The notes: generated by a model not told the origin, from the sequence alone. A stretch of 64,000 nucleotides of DNA from Liolophura sinensis (GCF_032854445.1 NC_088307.1:21404017-21468016), one strand, 5' to 3'. Positions 39,988 to 46,127 are shown, numbered from the stretch's first letter. Numbers and translations are program-made.

Positions 39988-40896
39988 TACATGTACATGT
40001 ATATCACATTTCAAACTCATTTTAATTTGAACATTTTATGAAATTAGGATAATTGAACACCTGATAGGTTTTAAAAAAAAAAAACAATAAAAATCCTGCA
40101 CCTAATCCTACTGGCAACAAAGATTCTGTATACTCAAATATCAAGTATTACAACTGCATAAGCAATTTTAATTTAATACTGCTAGTAGGCCTATAAATAC
40201 TATATATACCGATAGTCAAAGAACAGGTAGGCATACAGATACACCACACACTAATTTGAATTTATTTTAAAACTGTACACCGGCTGTACGTGGGAAGGTC
40301 TGCCAGCAACCTGCGGATTGTTGTGGGTTTCCCCCCGGCTCTGCCTGGTTTCCACCCAGCATAATGCTGGCTGCCGTCGTATAAGTGAAATATACTTGAG
40401 TACAGCGTGAAAAACCATTTAATTAATTAAATAAATAAATAAACCGTATACATTTTCATCATTTATTACAAAACTGGTGTATATAGGCCTATATCATGAC
40501 AGCCTATATGGAATTATGTATCCCAGTGTTCTACATCAATTACCTGTTGATTTCAAAATGCAACTACACTTTTTAAAACGGAGATAAAGGTGAAATGCTA
40601 AATTAAGACCACTCATGAACTCATTAACTCTTCCGGCAATATCATTAAAAACACCTTAAGCCATATAGGCTTTAATATTTAATACCTCCATATGACAATA
40701 TGTGCAGATGATATACGGTACTTTTGTTTCATCTCAGCCCTTAATATTCATAAATATGCAAGTTACCAGAATATATATAACATGCATGATTCATAACTGT
40801 TTACCTTGTCTGACGCCAGAAAAACATCTGTATGGGAAGAGGGATGGTCTCATCCCCCTCTAGATCGTCACTACCAGGCGATTTCCTCTTTGGCAT
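1..40896 (-). CDS. UNC80: UNC80, NALCN channel-complex subunit (5' half, 14 exons, 3' end outside window)
   Basis: UNC80 is a very large protein that, with UNC79, binds and regulates the NALCN sodium-leak channel and so sets resting excitability of neurons. The assignment rests on residue-level agreement with animal UNC80: the N-terminal IPLPIQ..FWRQT, SFERVVVQN..HGLSP, YFDVAVLRCL, LGCPHGCGDG, VNKPSLQDIVDFLHS, CDIRQLLTYIKE, FRRVALSGLLD, CCHPGTLPDPQLVAAMLDL, EAPVVARAALLLECAQF and CPYALKMIAC..FEVTTFLRET. Coding exons on the minus strand are 40896-40805, 39690-39642, 17200-14943, 14372-14116, 11311-11130, 10773-10589, 9827-9707, 8734-8575, 8036-7806, 7097-6910, 6436-6221, 5146-5014, 4608-4360 and 111-1. 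Phases agree across every junction, giving 4,432 nt. The start is chosen because MPKRKS aligns with the known UNC80 N-terminus. Vertebrate UNC80 is about 3,250 aa, so more than half lies past the left edge. No frameshift or internal stop is seen. Confidence 0.95.
571..1393. repeat. 55-bp minisatellite, 15 copies (UNC80 intron 13)
   Basis: Units start at 571 and follow every 55 bp to 1339, apart from one 53-bp unit at 846. The core reads CAGCTAGACTTCATTTCTAG. Variation is mostly single-base, for example CAGCT/CACCT, TTCTCAC/TTCTTAC and GAGTC/GAGTT. Confidence 0.95.
1394..4045. other. UNC80 intron 13, non-repeat part
   Basis: AT-rich intron sequence with homopolymer runs. The several 60-90 codon open frames lack splice signals or recognisable motifs. 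I see no gene, RNA or element here. Confidence 0.6.
4046..4305 (+). mobile_element. SINE-A, near full length
   Basis: Reference description for the family called SINE-A here. The tRNA-like head has box A (GCTCAGTTGGTTA) and box B (GAGTTCAAGTCC). The core reads through GGAAGGTCTGCCAGCAACCT, CCCGGTTTCCTCCCACCATA and ATGCTGG. The 3' tail GAAATATTCTTGAGTACGGC is followed by GTAAAACACCAATCAAATAA repeats. It is a non-autonomous retroposon transcribed by Pol III. The layout resembles deeply conserved molluscan SINE superfamilies; the exact family name needs a Repbase comparison. Confidence 0.9.
4360..4608 (-). CDS. UNC80: UNC80 coding exon 13
   Basis: 249 nt, residues 1358-1441. ATVNHTGFDCPYALKMIACM and EVTTFLRETYQFLPK match the vertebrate block, followed by a Ser-rich linker. 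Acceptor TCCACAG, donor TCAG|GTACAT, phase 1. Confidence 0.93.
5014..5146 (-). CDS. UNC80: UNC80 coding exon 12
   Basis: 133 nt, residues 1314-1358. Ends in the acidic block RKGLRNEDDEEDFLDE, equivalent to RRLRKEDEEEDFLDD of vertebrates. Acceptor TTGTAG, donor GAAG|GTCAGC, phase 1. Confidence 0.93.
5310..5530 (+). repeat. Two tandem ~105-bp copies of a decayed SINE-A core (UNC80 intron 11)
   Basis: Two adjacent units begin AGTCAC.. at about 5311 and 5417. Each ends in a stretch recognisable as the SINE-A core and tail (CCCAGTTTCCTCTTCC, GGCTGCC, GTGAAATGTTCT). They look like tandem duplication of a SINE fragment. Confidence 0.6.
6221..6436 (-). CDS. UNC80: UNC80 coding exon 11
   Basis: 216 nt, residues 1242-1313. 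EAPVVARAALLLECAQFIHR is nearly identical to vertebrate UNC80, followed by CNHGDWPNWMK and RLAGRMFYSWAE. Acceptor AAACAG, donor GAG|GTGGGT, phase 0. Confidence 0.95.
6910..7097 (-). CDS. UNC80: UNC80 coding exon 10
   Basis: 188 nt, residues 1179-1241. Contains VKEKKLVDRYLVKSGMLRFS and FLLECCHPGTLPDPQLVAAM, matching the vertebrate block LLNCCEPGTIPDAS..AAALDL. Donor TTG|GTGAGG, phase 0. Confidence 0.93.
7806..8036 (-). CDS. UNC80: UNC80 coding exon 9
   Basis: 231 nt, residues 1102-1179. Basic linker with WKRQTKSDHEDE, QFQRKRMSFKAASHATM, then ARKRIEDGLKNLGKRMSKRG. Acceptor TTCTCAG, donor GATG|GTGAG, phase 1 on both sides. This is equivalent to the basic segment of vertebrate UNC80 before the CCxPGTxPD block. 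Confidence 0.85.
8455..8565. repeat. Short imperfect repeat, ~20 bp, about six copies (intron 8)
   Basis: Variants of GAGTCATCCTTCATAC recur, such as AGTCATCCCTCATAAG and AGTCATCTTTCATACT. The array lies immediately downstream of the exon 8 donor. Confidence 0.7.
8575..8734 (-). CDS. UNC80: UNC80 coding exon 8
   Basis: 160 nt, residues 1049-1102. Reads PLVMQLGTASDSELLEEAIH, then a Ser/Pro-rich linker to PKRRFSKFQLG. Acceptor CTCCAG, donor CTGG|GTAAG, phase 1. Little sequence conservation is expected here, so the call rests on splice sites and phase. Confidence 0.82.
9071..9205 (-). mobile_element. SINE-A, 3' part (intron 7)
   Basis: Antisense on the plus strand: T-rich ATTTATTTATTTA, then GGTGTTTTACGCCGAACTCA, ATATTTCACTTATAC and core to the CAGGTTGCTGGCAGACC block. 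Head missing. Confidence 0.85.
9707..9827 (-). CDS. UNC80: UNC80 coding exon 7
   Basis: 121 nt, residues 1008-1048. A polar, basic linker (CDHNEERDGPRSPS ... KSRRSIFRKKRK) corresponding to the poorly conserved Arg/Lys-rich region of vertebrate UNC80. Supported by acceptor TTATCAG, donor AAG|GTACTT and phase agreement with both neighbours. Confidence 0.85.
10226..10565 (-). mobile_element. SINE-B, near full length (intron 6)
   Basis: Reference description for SINE-B. On the plus strand it opens with a GTGAGTGAGTGAGTG tail, then GGGTTTAACGTCGTACTTAA, GAATCCTTAGAGTGCATGTA and ATTATACTGATACGGGTCAA. It ends in a tRNA-like head whose reverse complement, best seen at 59222, reads GCCCCGATAGCACAGTTGGT and AGGGTCAATCC. 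It is a second, unrelated tRNA-derived SINE. Here the head is worn. Confidence 0.85.
10589..10773 (-). CDS. UNC80: UNC80 coding exon 6
   Basis: 185 nt, residues 947-1008. SLFCDIRQLLTYIKEIHGG and FRRVALSGLLDASLKLK match the highly conserved UNC80 block. The C-terminal part is Ser/Arg-rich (SRRRFETSGHYYK). The donor is CAA|GTAAGT, phase 2. Confidence 0.93.
11130..11311 (-). CDS. UNC80: UNC80 coding exon 5
   Basis: 182 nt, residues 886-946: VHKKSVSQEGLSRNGFHNNF, then GVEGVLMSNILKPFVTKCVT and a final SNHDNI. The acceptor is CTTGCAG and the donor ATT|GTGAGT. The segment aligns with the vertebrate block ending just before CDIRQL. It closes phase 0. Confidence 0.9.
11351..13206. repeat. 32-bp minisatellite, 58 copies (UNC80 intron 4)
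   Basis: The unit core is CCTGGGATACAATGAGGTTT followed by CATG and a variable block (TACATAG, AACATAG, TTCATAG, TACACAG or TTTGCTG). Register is kept exactly from 11351 to 13143 (1,792 = 56 x 32), so no net indels. It begins about 40 bp from the exon 5 acceptor. Confidence 0.97.
13268..13441 (-). mobile_element. SINE-A, 3' two-thirds, abutting the 32-bp array
   Basis: T-rich tail, TTCACTTATACGACGGCAGC, core to CCAGAGAGGAAGCCAGCATG, then lost. The tRNA head is missing. Confidence 0.88.
13444..14942. other. Introns 3 and 4 of UNC80 outside the arrays
   Basis: Unique AT-rich sequence around exon 4. Intron 3 has a short G-rich run near 14768-14795 (GGCGGGGGGTGGGGGGGAGG). Otherwise I see nothing. 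Confidence 0.5.
14116..14372 (-). CDS. UNC80: UNC80 coding exon 4
   Basis: 257 nt, residues 800-886. It begins IYQALGCPHGCGDG after a CGTCAG acceptor and contains GQNCLHRLQRL, VNKPSLQDIVDFLHSFLGFC and a short Ala-rich run before the AAG|GTGCAC donor (phase 1). The open frame on either side (14075-14593) is intronic. Confidence 0.93.
14943..17200 (-). CDS. UNC80: UNC80 coding exon 3 (2,258 nt)
   Basis: Encodes residues 48-800. It opens with SFERVVVQNIHHGLSP after a TTTTTTCAG acceptor and ends DSML plus AG|GTAAGG (phase 2). Conserved blocks are the N-terminal helical region (residues 48-200), YFDVAVLRCLFCLHW near residue 355, and RSLTDSNIVYNEVEDV further on. Between them lie low-complexity Ser/Pro/Glu-rich segments and a Lys-rich stretch (PRKPKRSTKKKKN) near the end. 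An insertion with C284, C287, C301 and C303 (CxxC...CxC) has no counterpart I recall in vertebrate UNC80. The open frame extends upstream into the intron to 17305, but the real start of the exon is the acceptor at 17200. Confidence 0.94.
17405..17450 (-). mobile_element. SINE-A tail fragment
   Basis: TTTATTTGATTGGTGTTTTA and GGTACTCCAGAATA only, about 45 bp. Confidence 0.6.
17800..18510. repeat. Diverged ~75-bp C-rich repeat units
   Basis: Repeated phrases CACCCCTTCCAAAGCCCCTC, CATCACACAACCCCAATTTC and ATCCCTGACACAG recur about nine times with length variation. They grade into the tighter 66-bp array that follows. Confidence 0.85.
18511..19345. repeat. ~66-bp C-rich minisatellite, about 12 copies
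   Basis: Units carry CCACCCCTTCCATCATACAG, CCCCCAATCTCACCCCTGAC and ACAGTTAATCACTAATCCAG. The plus strand is C-rich and G-poor, so UNC80 pre-mRNA, made from the other strand, would be G-rich here. Confidence 0.93.
20283..20366 (+). mobile_element. SINE-B tail fragment
   Basis: GTCATATGACTGAAAAATTG, CACGACGTTTAAACCCCAAG and (CACT)n. Only the 3' end of the element. Confidence 0.75.
20549..20571. repeat. Poly(G) run interrupted by one C
   Basis: About 20 consecutive G. Similar runs lie at 21925-21937 (C) and 22526-22538 (G). They are unstable simple sequence, and their length may be an assembly estimate. Confidence 0.8.
21141..21385 (-). mobile_element. SINE-A, near full length
   Basis: Complete from the ATTT-rich tail to the head (GGACTTGAACTCACAGCGAC in antisense is box B). 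The extreme head after GCGTGCCAACCACCTCACC is worn. Confidence 0.88.
21923..22035 (+). mobile_element. SINE-A 3' fragment with an upstream poly(C) tract
   Basis: CACCATAATGCTGTG, AAGTGAAATATTCTTGAGTA and AATCAAATAAATAA are recognisable. The expected core before them is replaced by poly(C). Confidence 0.8.
24106..24365 (-). mobile_element. SINE-A, full length, moderately diverged
   Basis: Tail, core and head are all present. The head ends GTGCTAACCATCTCGGCCAG in antisense. Point changes throughout (for example GTGACGATGG for CGACGGCGG). Confidence 0.88.
25213..25490 (+). repeat. Inverted duplicate arm 1: SINE-A plus flank
   Basis: A SINE-A 3' part (25213-25363, plus sense) followed by about 120 bp that matches, inverted, the flank at 32690-32820. 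Shared phrases include AACAAAGAACCAAA, GGGAGCAATGTTACT and CATCATATATCGTGTACT. Confidence 0.8.
26336..26358. repeat. (CA)n microsatellite
   Basis: About ten CA units followed by unique sequence. Confidence 0.85.
27031..27053. repeat. Poly(A) run
   Basis: Roughly 22 consecutive A with no recognisable retroposon body attached. Confidence 0.7.
27757..27983 (+). mobile_element. SINE-A, near full length with gaps
   Basis: Head remnant ACTTGGTGGTTAACATGC, core GGGTTTCCCCCGG and TGGTTTCCTCCCACCA, tail with (AAAT)n. Box B is partly deleted. Confidence 0.85.
28040..28115 (-). mobile_element. Decayed SINE-A core fragment
   Basis: TTATAATGGGAGAAAGCC and AGGCAGAGCCCAGGGGAAAC resemble the antisense core. 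Ends indistinct. Confidence 0.5.
28885..29150. repeat. Degenerate ~60-bp repeats
   Basis: Phrases of the type CACACGTTGCAGCTGAC and CACATGTTGCAGCTGAC recur four to five times with strong divergence. Confidence 0.55.
29545..29690. repeat. Degenerate ~60-bp repeat, three copies
   Basis: TTACCCATCTTGCAGGCTGA and close variants recur three times with CTGTGTCCAGTATC between them. Confidence 0.55.
30000..30226 (-). mobile_element. SINE-A, full length but strongly diverged
   Basis: Tail TACTCAAGAATATTTCACTT and head GAGCTGGACTTGAACTCACA are clear. The core between them is heavily changed, which marks an old copy. Confidence 0.8.
30331..30680 (-). mobile_element. SINE-B, full length
   Basis: From GTGACTGAGTGCTTAGGGTT through CAGGTCAACCAGTCGTTGCA to a tRNA-like head (GACGCTCTACCAAATGAACC in antisense). 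Confidence 0.85.
30811..31036 (+). mobile_element. SINE-A with internal deletion
   Basis: Head GGTGGCTCAGTTGGTTAGCA and box B GAGTTCAAGTCC are intact. About 30-40 bp between box B and GTCAGCAACCTGCGGATGG are missing. The tail ends in AAATAAATAAA. Confidence 0.88.
32617..32694 (-). mobile_element. SINE-A tail fragment
   Basis: TTTGATTGGTGTTTTATATC, AATATTTCACTTATACAATG, then broken where the inverted-duplicate flank starts. Confidence 0.75.
32690..33083 (-). repeat. Inverted duplicate arm 2: flank plus full-length SINE-A
   Basis: The flank (32690-32820) matches, inverted, the one at 25365-25490. The SINE-A (32821-33083) extends beyond the homology to a complete head ending GCTAACCAAATGAGCCACGG. 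Confidence 0.82.
33533..34140. repeat. 76-bp minisatellite, 8 copies, each with a consensus CRE
   Basis: Units start at 33533, 33609, 33685, 33761, 33837, 33913, 33989 and 34065 with no indels. Each holds the palindrome TGACGTCA, the consensus binding site of CREB/ATF bZIP factors, at 33538, 33614, 33690, 33766, 33842, 33918, 33994 and 34070. The rest of the unit includes AATAGTGACAAGCCTCCTTT and CATCTGTTCCCTTATGTAAT. It lies deep inside UNC80 intron 2. Confidence 0.95.
34728..35050. repeat. 19-bp imperfect minisatellite, about 14 copies
   Basis: The unit is close to TCAACAATGAATCCCTCAG with frequent substitutions. A C-rich interruption lies at 34970-34985. Confidence 0.88.
35720..35890 (+). 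mobile_element. SINE-A, head missing
   Basis: Starts at CATGCTGGCCTCCTCTCCGG and runs to the tail AAAACACCACTCAAATAAAC. Confidence 0.88.
36360..36945. repeat. Imperfect ~55-60 bp repeats, about ten copies
   Basis: Variants of AAGGGTTCCATGTGTACC, CAAATCTTCTTGGT and GATACATGTATAGTGTAG recur. A 146-codon minus-strand open frame over this stretch (36276-36716) is made of the repeat and is not a gene. Confidence 0.8.
37500..37990 (+). repeat. SINE-A-derived tandem array, ~200-bp unit
   Basis: ATTTCCATG..TTC..ATCCTGTCCATG recurs at 37501, 37700 and 37902. In the first two units it is followed by CTGTATTTCCATGTAGCCAC and a SINE-A 3' half (37573-37696 and 37773-37901). The third unit is partial. 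Confidence 0.85.
39642..39690 (-). CDS. UNC80: UNC80 coding exon 2 (49 nt)
   Basis: A very short exon too small for an ORF scan. The acceptor is a T-rich tract ending CAG and the donor is GTG|GTAAG. Joined to exon 1 it reads SPFIRPKGGKLCDASCV, which lines up with the matching stretch of vertebrate UNC80. It restores phase 0 for exon 3. Confidence 0.9.
39949..39986. repeat. (TA)n microsatellite
   Basis: About 18 TA units, 260 bp upstream of UNC80 exon 2 in transcript orientation. Confidence 0.9.
40277..40443 (+). mobile_element. SINE-A, head missing (UNC80 intron 1)
   Basis: CGGCTGTACGTGGGAAGGTC to a tail of AATTAATTAAATAAATAAAT. Confidence 0.88.
40805..40896 (-). CDS. UNC80: UNC80 coding exon 1 (initiator ATG)
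   Basis: 92 nt encoding residues 1-31, beginning MPKRKSPGSDD and reaching IPLPIQMFFWRQT, the conserved UNC80 N-terminus. The ATG is at 40896-40894. The donor is AG|GTAAC and the intron is phase 2. An acidic linker (DDLEGDE) replaces the corresponding vertebrate linker. Confidence 0.93.
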
Positions 40897-41250
40897 GGTG
40901 CTTTCTTCGTAATAACACGGATCTTTGATACTAAACATAAAATCCACCGATATTTGACTCCATTTTCACCAACAACCGTATTTCACATATGGACGAGCAT
41001 GATGAAAGAAAATCCACTCGAATATGGTTTCGTTCTCGGCTGGAGACTTTGACAGCGGCATCCCTTGGCAAATCATTTCACACAGAGACAACAGCCGTGG
41101 GAAGTATCGACTATTTTATCAGGCAGAGGGGAGAGAAAATTCCGAGGCGAGAGAAATTCAAGCCACTTCATAGCGAAGGCCGCACGGACACGTCTTTCCC
41201 TTGGATTCGCACATCGCGCGCGCTATCTCCGTTAAAGCAACAACACTTCG
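40897..41250 (-). promoter_or_regulatory. CpG-rich flank upstream of the UNC80 start codon
   Basis: The stretch just upstream of the UNC80 ATG is clearly richer in CpG than surrounding DNA, including a CGCGCGCGC run near 41217. It probably holds the 5' UTR and core promoter. No TATA box is evident and the transcription start cannot be placed. A 106-codon plus-strand open frame (40989-41309) has no recognisable features and is probably a by-product of the composition. Confidence 0.4.
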
Positions 41251-42082
41251 CTTTCAAGCTAGAGAAAAATCCATATTTTTCACAGAACCACTGCCTTCAC
41301 GAGTGGTAAAGACCATGGCAGACAATTTTGCAGGGGACAAACCATTTCACGCAGGCCACGGACGATAAGCCGTACCCTTAGCCCCAGTCTGCGTGTTCAC
41401 TCAATCTTTCTCTTACATTTATAAACTGATGGCGACGGAGGGATGCTCAAGATGATTGCCAGAGATAAAACTGACCTTTGACCTCTGACCCCGATTGACA
41501 CTTGCTGCAGAGGTTGAATCAAATCAGGGGTGAGCAACTCGTCGTGTATCACACGGGCTACTGGGCCACTGGCTGCTGAGAGAGGCTCACGTGGGGGTTT
41601 CCCGTAACGGAATTTCGTCCTGTTAAAATCAAACAACGAGCAGTGGCAAGCACGCGGCGTGGGAAACAGCATTTGCTAGGAATAATTTTATTGGGAAATT
41701 TCACCGAATTTCATTAGTTTTTTCCTCACGGTTTGGGACACACTGCGTGCGTAGGTCTTCACGCGCTGAAGAGGAATTCGTGATCGATTCCGTTACTCCA
41801 AAATCAATTCATTAATAGCAAAAAAAAAAATAAATCAAAAAAAAAGAAGAAAGAAAAGGAAGAGAAGCGACGATTCAAGAGTACCATGCAGTTTCTACTG
41901 TCCAACAGTTTTTGATGTATCCTACAATTCAAATTCTTTTATTGATGCTAACACATTGTAAACTGGTTATGACCAAATTAAGGGCATACCAAGGACAATA
42001 CATGTAGGCCTGCAAACAAACATACATGAAGACAATTGAGAGCATGTAGGCCCTACATAACATGTCAATATGCTTAAAAAAA
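41251..42082. other. Upstream flank of UNC80 without recognised elements
   Basis: No gene recognised. A 91-codon minus-strand open frame (41397-41672) has no signal, motif or known match and could be untranslated or spurious. Confidence 0.4.
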
Positions 42083-42222
42083 TCGAGGGTTTCCCCCGGG
42101 ATCTGCCCCCGTTTCCTCCCACCATAATGCTGGTCGCAGTCGTATAAGTGAAATATTCTTGAGTAGGCCTACATATAGGCCTACGGCGTAAAACTCCAAT
42201 CAAATATATAAATAAATAAATA
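42083..42222 (+). mobile_element. SINE-A 3' half with an internal duplication
   Basis: GGGTTTCCCCCGGGATCTGC to (AAAT)n. An extra GTAGGCCTACATATAGGCCT splits the usual GAGTACGGCG, a small palindromic insertion. Confidence 0.85.
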
Positions 42223-42353
42223 TGCTTCAGAAAAATGACAGTCACAAAGTTTGCAACACATGCATATACAGGCCTTGTATTCCACCGTCTTTTCACGCAT
42301 CCTTTACACTGAGCAATTGTTTCCATCGCAAGTTTAAATATACATATATAGAG

Positions 42354-42449
42354 AGGATATTACACAGTGAAGGTTTAATATCATAAATATTTTTCGAGTG
42401 AGAGGTGAAAAAATATTTATGATATTCAACCTTCACGGTGCAGTATTCC
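42354..42449. repeat. Palindromic (fold-back) element
   Basis: Two arms of about 41 bp are inverted copies: AGTGAAGGTTTAATATCATA on the left and TATGATATTCAACCTTCACG on the right, around a GAGTGAGAGGTG loop. It resembles a miniature inverted-repeat element or a hairpin terminus. Confidence 0.8.
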
Positions 42450-42539
42450 ATTTATTATTTATATTTGACAATATCGTGATTTTGTGTACATGTATTTAGA
42501 CAATGTTTTTGGTTGTAGACCTCCACAGAATTGTTTATA

Positions 42540-42692
42540 TAGCTTGACGTCGCATATGACGTCTTGTATGACTTCGTGTCTTGTTGTGTGACGTAAGAAA
42601 TGTTAAATTTGGCAGAACTTACATTATGAGGTCATTCCGCTGAGCTCGGATTGGAACATCATAAAACAAAATGTTTCCTTTTGACGTCATGG
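42540..42692. promoter_or_regulatory. Cluster of CRE-like motifs 1.7 kb upstream of the UNC80 ATG
   Basis: TGACGTC occurs near 42545 and 42559, TGACGTAA near 42590, and the full palindrome TGACGTCA at 42682-42689. Chance or a repeat-borne origin is possible. Confidence 0.35.
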
Positions 42693-43387
42693 CGTCGGGG
42701 TGTGTAATAACAGAAGTGATATCTAACTCTAGCCAGCCAGACAGCGCTTTTATCAGTGAAGGAAATCCTGACATTTCACCTTTATATAAACAATAAATAG
42801 GCTTTTACCTTTCATCGCTGATAGTTTTGGGTGTGGTGGATTCTTTCCGGAGATATAGAACTAATTAGCCCCTTCCTAATTAAGCAATAATTAAACCGTA
42901 TACGAGGCCACACAGAACAATGCGTATTATGGGAATCTATGGATCTATATCCAAATCAGCCAGATCTGAGTTTCAGCAACTCATGTTAAAGACATACATG
43001 TTCGTAGGGTTGTTCTGTAGTTCTTACATCCAGTATATACATACATATATGTGCTCAACGTCAATCTTTCCCTCCGAAAAATGTACAGCACGTGTAGGCT
43101 AATGAAATCCACTATTATGCGTTTGTAACAGAAACTCAGTTTTTCCTCAGGTTCTCTGTGGACCTGTCACTTAGATGTTTCCATACATAAAGCAAATCTG
43201 TTGAAAGCAAATTATAACTCCAAACAAACAGCCAATCAAAGGATATGTAGGCTAGGCTTAATCTGTTGGTCGTACCGAAAAGGTAAAATCTCATATCTGT
43301 AAAAATGTCTCACTTTCCCCCCTTATGTAGCACTACGTAAATTCATCCTTCACCCATGGCCAATTCCTTTTGATATTTTACAGGACG

Positions 43388-43662
43388 GCCGTTTATTTAT
43401 GTGTAGGGATTATATTTGTGATTGGAGCTTAACATACACTGTGGTCAAACAGTTGAATTTTTCTCTTATATGGCGGTGAACGGGCAGGTTTATGACTGCA
43501 AGAGACTGGGATGCCTATAGAGGAAATTAACCACCCTTCGCCAAGCACCGGACAAACCCCCAGACTGAAAGCCGCAGCCCAGCTCTCGAAGCTTTGATCA
43601 AACACGCGACCTCACCAGCCAAGGCCCTGAGAGTAGCTGCGAGCCATCGCTTCTATCGGTGT
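43388..43662 (-). mobile_element. Old SINE with a different tRNA-like head and a SINE-A-type tail
   Basis: On the minus strand: GATGGCTCGCAG, GAGGTCGCGTGTTTGATCAA (box B-like), GGTTTGTCCGGTGCTTGGCG and a worn tail near CTCCAATCACAAAT. The head differs from SINE-A. Confidence 0.6.
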
Positions 43663-43739
43663 TTGAGCCAGCGACAGGGCCATTTATAGGTTTGATACGG
43701 GGACGGATATATGTATAAGATTTTCAAGGACGTAATCCA

Positions 43740-43830
43740 ATACGGGTCAAGTATATGTACACACATGCACCTTATGACTCCTCATCGTCATATGACTGAA
43801 AATATTATAAGTTATCACAAGCACAATTGT
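43740..43830 (+). mobile_element. SINE-B/C-type tail fragment
   Basis: TGACTCCTCATCGTCATATG, ACTGAAAATATTATAAG and CACAAGCAC match the shared 3' end of these SINEs. Confidence 0.55.
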
Positions 43831-44557
43831 CACTGTTAATTGTCAGGCATACGTGCCCATTTAAATTAATAACTTTGTGTGAGCAGAGCCTTTAGTGCGT
43901 AGGCTTATATTTGCCCCCCATTAACAGCCTCATAATAGTCCGGTAATTTGGCATAAAAGTTAACATATACATCATCTTGGAGATAAAAGAAGGATTCGTT
44001 ATACCTCATTAATAAGTATCCATAAAGTTGACTCATTTCTGGGTAAGATCTACCAGTGTGTGTGTGTATATATATATATAATGACTTCTATGCATTGTGG
44101 CTTGGAGATGCATGATGAGGAAGCATTTTAAATGCTGAAGGTTGAACAAGATACACTTTTGATCAATTTACATATACATACATAAATTAGTTTACATGGG
44201 TTTTGATCAATTTGTTGATTTGTCATGTAAATGTATAAATAGTAGCAATTTACACACCACCTAGTGTAATTACTTAAGCAGAATTAGGTGAAAAAATGAA
44301 GTAATGTTAATTGCAATTTATTAGACGTCATTGATCTAGAAGTACTCAAAATGCTGTGTTATCATCACATTTAAGTTAAAATCACAGTAAAGCAATGCAA
44401 GACTAAGATATCAGGATTAGTTATATTTCAGAATACAGATCGACAAAAAGGCACGAGATACTGTTGGTAGACTGCATATGTAGAACTACCAAAGATTCAT
44501 ATCGCAAAAGCTGAACGGCTTATTGCTATGAGGTCTTAAACGAATAATGTGAACGAT

Positions 44558-44893
44558 TCGGTGGCCTAATGATTGTAGATATCGTCTCGAAATCGACAGA
44601 ACTGCATGAGTTCAAACCCGGGTCGGGACATACCAAACACTTTAAAACTGGTACTAGCAAGTTGCTGCGGCACAGAGAGGTTAGTGCAAGGAAACATTAC
44701 TGGTTGACCCGGTGTCATTATCATATGTGACTGGGTGGGGTGTCATGCCCGGTGCCTTCGGCAAGATAATTCGCCCTGCCAAACGCAAAAAGACATAGTG
44801 TATGTCCATGCAACCAATGACTCCTCGTCGTCATATGGCTGAACAATCGTTTACTACGACATACATGTAAATACCCAAGCATATAGTATACAT
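44558..44893 (+). mobile_element. SINE-C, near full length
   Basis: tRNA-like head GGTGGCCTAATGATTGTAGA with box B GAGTTCAAACCC, then GGTCGGGACATACCAAACAC, GGTGTCATGCCCGGTGCCTT and CCTCGTCGTCATATGGCTGA. The last part shares its 3' end with SINE-B. Confidence 0.82.
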
Positions 44894-45763
44894 ACAGTGA
44901 GAGAGCGGGAAATCTACACATTTTATGTCATTACTTGGGATTAAATCAGGTCTTCTTTTGTATTTTAGATGAACCTTACCGTTGAGTCACATCTCAGACT
45001 ATAAATAAGTGTTTCGTTTTAAAACACTTTTCTGTTACAGTTTAGACACACGTCCTGGTGTTTATCCATAAAATTAAAAACTTGTTTACTATGATAAACA
45101 CATCTCTTTAGTTAAGAGTAACATATCATTTTCATCAATACACACCAAAACGCTTTTTCTAAACTGCAGCAGAAATGTGTTTAAAATGACACACTTATTT
45201 TTAGTGTTTATATATCAGCTCCCCCATATCCAAAAAAAAACAAAAAACACAAGCAGAGATGGACGAAATATAATACTATATGCACTGAACCAATAAGCTT
45301 TCGATGCTGTAGACGCTTGACGCCAAGCGAAGAAACGTAAGTTTTGCTATTGGTAAAAAGCGGGCCTTCAAAAAACTTTCCGTAAAATCCGTTTCTTGAG
45401 CCAGGGATGACGAATTGCATTTTCATCCATTTAACCGATAATGTTAAAGATACGTTCTGTTACACATGCGCAATTCGGGCAATTGGGACAAGATTTGCCT
45501 CCGAACTTAATTAGGAGTTAAAGAGCACTGATTAGATAATACCGCCTCAAAAACAATTTAGGTCGATACACAATAAATTTCTGCACTGCTATTTTGCACC
45601 TAGTTACAATATATCAGAATTTTGTCTGTTTTGGATAGAACTGAAAACTTTTTGCCCAGCGTTACTACCCATCCCACTGGAGGTTACCAAGGCAACGAAA
45701 AGCTATGACTTCACTTCCTTTCAGCAACCACAGCTGAAAAATACAGTGGTCATACTAGGTTGT

Positions 45764-45801
45764 TTTTTTTGTTTTTTTTTTGTTTTTTTTGTTCTTTTTT
45801 T
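45764..45801. repeat. T-rich simple repeat
   Basis: Runs of seven to ten T separated by single G or C. Confidence 0.85.
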
Positions 45802-46127
45802 GAGATGTTGTGGAGAAAAATGCAAGCTTCATGTGGTGTTAAGGCATTGGAACACATGAAAGTTAGAGGATATATATTTTTGAGGTTGAGTTTGACAAAT
45901 TTACTATTTCAATGGTAAGAAAAATCAATGCGCTCGTGTAACCTAAAGATGGTGAACCTCCAAAACTTGTATGTGGATATTGTTGGAAGAGTTTTCTCCC
46001 TTTATTTCTTGCTCATGCAAGTAGGCTAAATCTGTTGTTAGAAACAGAGACAGGGAGGCCAACATTTCAAATAAAATAGCTACATACATGTACATATGGC
46101 TTATATATATCGCTGTCTCATTCATCT

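Noticed and set aside
40989-41309. 106-codon plus-strand open frame beside the UNC80 start
   Set aside because: It overlaps the CpG-rich UNC80 upstream flank, has no recognisable motif and no splice or homology support.
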